Shown piece after piece: positions 5,239 to 6,328 of a stretch of DNA of 6,328 nt. How positions within the stretch are numbered: position 1 is the first letter of the stretch; each line of letters begins with the position of its first letter. The stretch comes from Planctomycetaceae bacterium UBA4655. Its GTDB lineage: Bacteria; Planctomycetota; Planctomycetia; Pirellulales; UBA1268. The notes under the pieces were generated by a model, which worked only from the letters and a program-made list of their open reading frames with translations, was not told where the DNA came from and made no database searches. The stretch covers positions 9,595 through 15,922 of the forward strand of contig DHLZ01000099.1 in assembly GCA_002405515.1 (NCBI GenBank), read 5' to 3'. The position numbers and the translations under genes were made by a program.

Positions 5239-6307
5239 GCCCGCGATGACGCCCTCCGACCGCTCGCTCTTGTCCGCTTCGGCAACCAAGATCGTGACCG
5301 CCGTCCGCGATGGAGACGTCACCGCCGCCGCCGTGACGGCCGCCTTTCTCGACCGGATCGGGTCGCTCAATGAAACGCTCAACGCCTTCCTTCACGTGGA
5401 TCGTGACGGCGCGATGGCCGCGGCCGAGCGGCTCGACGAGAAGCGGAAACGCGGGGGACGGCTTGGCCCCCTCGCCGGCCTCCCCGTCGCGGTGAAGGAC
5501 GCCCTCTGCACGATCGATCAGCCGACGACCTGCGGCTCGAAAATGCTCGCCGGCTACCGTCCACCCTACGACGCCGACACCGTCCGCCGGCTGCGGGACG
5601 CCGATGCCGTCATCGTCGGCAAGACGAACATGGACGAGTTCGCGATGGGCGGCTCGAACGAGAACTCCGCCTTCGGTCCGGTGAAGAATCCGTGGGACAT
5701 CTCGCGGGCTCCCGGCGGGTCGAGCGGAGGCTCGGCGGCCTGCGTCGCGGCCGACCTGGCGCCGGTCGCGATCGGCAGCGACACCGGCGGCTCCATCCGC
5801 CAGCCCGCGGGCCTCTGCGGCATCACCGGCCTGAAGCCGACCTACGGCCGCGTGAGCCGCCGCGGGCTCGTCGCCTTCGCGTCGAGCCTCGACCAGATCG
5901 GCCCGATGGCGAGGTCGGCCGCCGACTGCGGCCTCGTGCTCGAATCGATCGCCGGCCACGATCCGGGCGATGCGACCTCCCTCAGGGACGCGGTGCCCCC
6001 CTACACGCAGCTGCTCGAGCAGCCGCTCACCGGCATCCGGATCGGTCGCGTCGCCGCGCACTTCGCCGAGGGGCTCGATCCCGAGGTGGCCAAGGGCGTG
6101 GAGGAGGCCTTCGCGGTTTTTCAGGCCGCCGGCGCGACGGTCCACGACATCGATCTGCCGCACGCGAAGTACGGCGTGGCCACCTATTACCTCGTCGCCC
6201 CCTGCGCAGCCTCGGGCAACCTCGCCCGCTACGACGGCAACCATTACGGCCATCGCAGCAGTGCGACGCCCGAGGGCGGATTCGACTCGCCGCTCGTCGG
6301 GCTCTAA
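5231..6307 (+). CDS. gatA: Asp-tRNA(Asn)/Glu-tRNA(Gln) amidotransferase subunit A, 3' part missing
   Basis: Amidase-signature glutaminase of GatCAB: it releases ammonia from glutamine for the GatB kinase/transamidase site. The Ser-cisSer-Lys catalytic triad is intact: K89 (VAVKD), S164 (PGGSSGGSAA) and S188 (GSDTGGSIRQPAG), with the 75- and 24-residue spacings I recall for S. aureus GatA. The protein follows the family to ARYDGNHYGHRS (332-343). There GatA normally continues for another 130-140 residues, through the GFG-x-EVKRRIMLGT block, to about 480-495 in total. Here the frame instead runs 15 unfamiliar residues to a TAA at 6305-6307, giving 358 aa. Neither other plus frame of the remaining bases restores the conserved block. 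The stop lies within a palindrome at the window end, so this is either an interrupted gene (pseudogene) or a sequence-end artefact. Start: ATG overlapping the gatC stop; an ATG at 5246 is the alternative. Confidence 0.88.
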   Translation: MSEPAMTPSDRSLLSASATKIVTAVRDGDVTAAAVTAAFLDRIGSLNETLNAFLHVDRDGAMAAAERLDEKRKRGGRLGPLAGLPVAVKDALCTIDQPTTCGSKMLAGYRPPYDADTVRRLRDADAVIVGKTNMDEFAMGGSNENSAFGPVKNPWDISRAPGGSSGGSAACVAADLAPVAIGSDTGGSIRQPAGLCGITGLKPTYGRVSRRGLVAFASSLDQIGPMARSAADCGLVLESIAGHDPGDATSLRDAVPPYTQLLEQPLTGIRIGRVAAHFAEGLDPEVAKGVEEAFAVFQAAGATVHDIDLPHAKYGVATYYLVAPCAASGNLARYDGNHYGHRSSATPEGGFDSPLVGL

Positions 6308-6325
6308 AGCCGCAGACGAGGCGAG
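6286..6325. repeat. Imperfect palindrome carrying the gatA stop codon
   Basis: CTCGC (6286-6290) and CTCGTC (6293-6298) on the left pair with GACGAG (6315-6320) and GCGAG (6321-6325) on the right. A further GCT (6301-6303) pairs with AGC (6308-6310) around the loop CTAA. The result is a stem with a small bulge and an internal loop, with the TAA stop of gatA in the hairpin loop. It resembles the dispersed REP-like palindromes found in many genomes. No second copy is visible in this window, so repeat status is unproven. There is no T-run, so it is not a typical terminator, and gatA should not end here anyway. Confidence 0.45.
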
Positions 6326-6328
6326 GGC

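Noticed and set aside
4484..6253. Long minus-strand open frame of 589 codons opposite rpmB, gatC and gatA.
   Set aside because: Repetitive Arg/Gly/Ala/Asp composition without motifs, fully antisense to three genes with clear family matches; a GC-skew shadow.

Overview
The window is GC-rich, gene-dense bacterial chromosome made of ordinary housekeeping genes. The best lineage guess is a planctomycete (Planctomycetota, PVC superphylum). This rests on the LspA variant with a long loop and a V-R-D-W catalytic segment, on a DksA/TraR-type gene directly upstream of lspA (a pairing I recall from Chlamydia), on a glycine/arginine-rich protein style, and on rpmB joined to gatC-gatA. It is an inference from memory of these families, not a proven assignment. 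I see no phage, transposase, CRISPR, toxin or defence genes, and no complete new system.

Layout. Bases 1-156 hold no convincing gene. Bases 157-2443 (minus strand) carry a two-gene operon, thrC then dapB, for two branches of aspartate-family amino-acid synthesis (threonine, and lysine/diaminopimelate); the dapB start lies 7 nt past the thrC stop. A 156-bp divergent intergenic region (2444-2599) holds a near-consensus sigma-70 promoter facing right. It should drive a plus-strand cluster: a DksA/TraR-type zinc-finger protein (2600-3061), lipoprotein signal peptidase lspA (3101-3670) and an inositol-monophosphatase-family enzyme best matching histidinol-phosphatase hisN (3663-4499). After an 86-bp gap a second plus-strand cluster starts: rpmB (bL28), gatC and gatA (4586-6307), joined by 4-nt and 8-nt overlaps.

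How the genes fit together. ThrC and DapB supply threonine and the lysine/peptidoglycan precursor. The DksA-like protein is expected to act on RNA polymerase. LspA matures lipoproteins. HisN would supply the phosphatase step of histidine synthesis. GatC and GatA are two subunits of the tRNA-dependent amidotransferase that makes Gln-tRNA and/or Asn-tRNA, here tied to a ribosomal protein gene.

The most notable oddity is at the right edge. The gatA frame is excellent up to about residue 342, then loses similarity and stops, with about 130-140 expected C-terminal residues missing. The TAA lies in the loop of an imperfect palindrome (6286-6325) at the very end of the window. This looks like a palindromic element interrupting gatA, or a false join at a sequence end.
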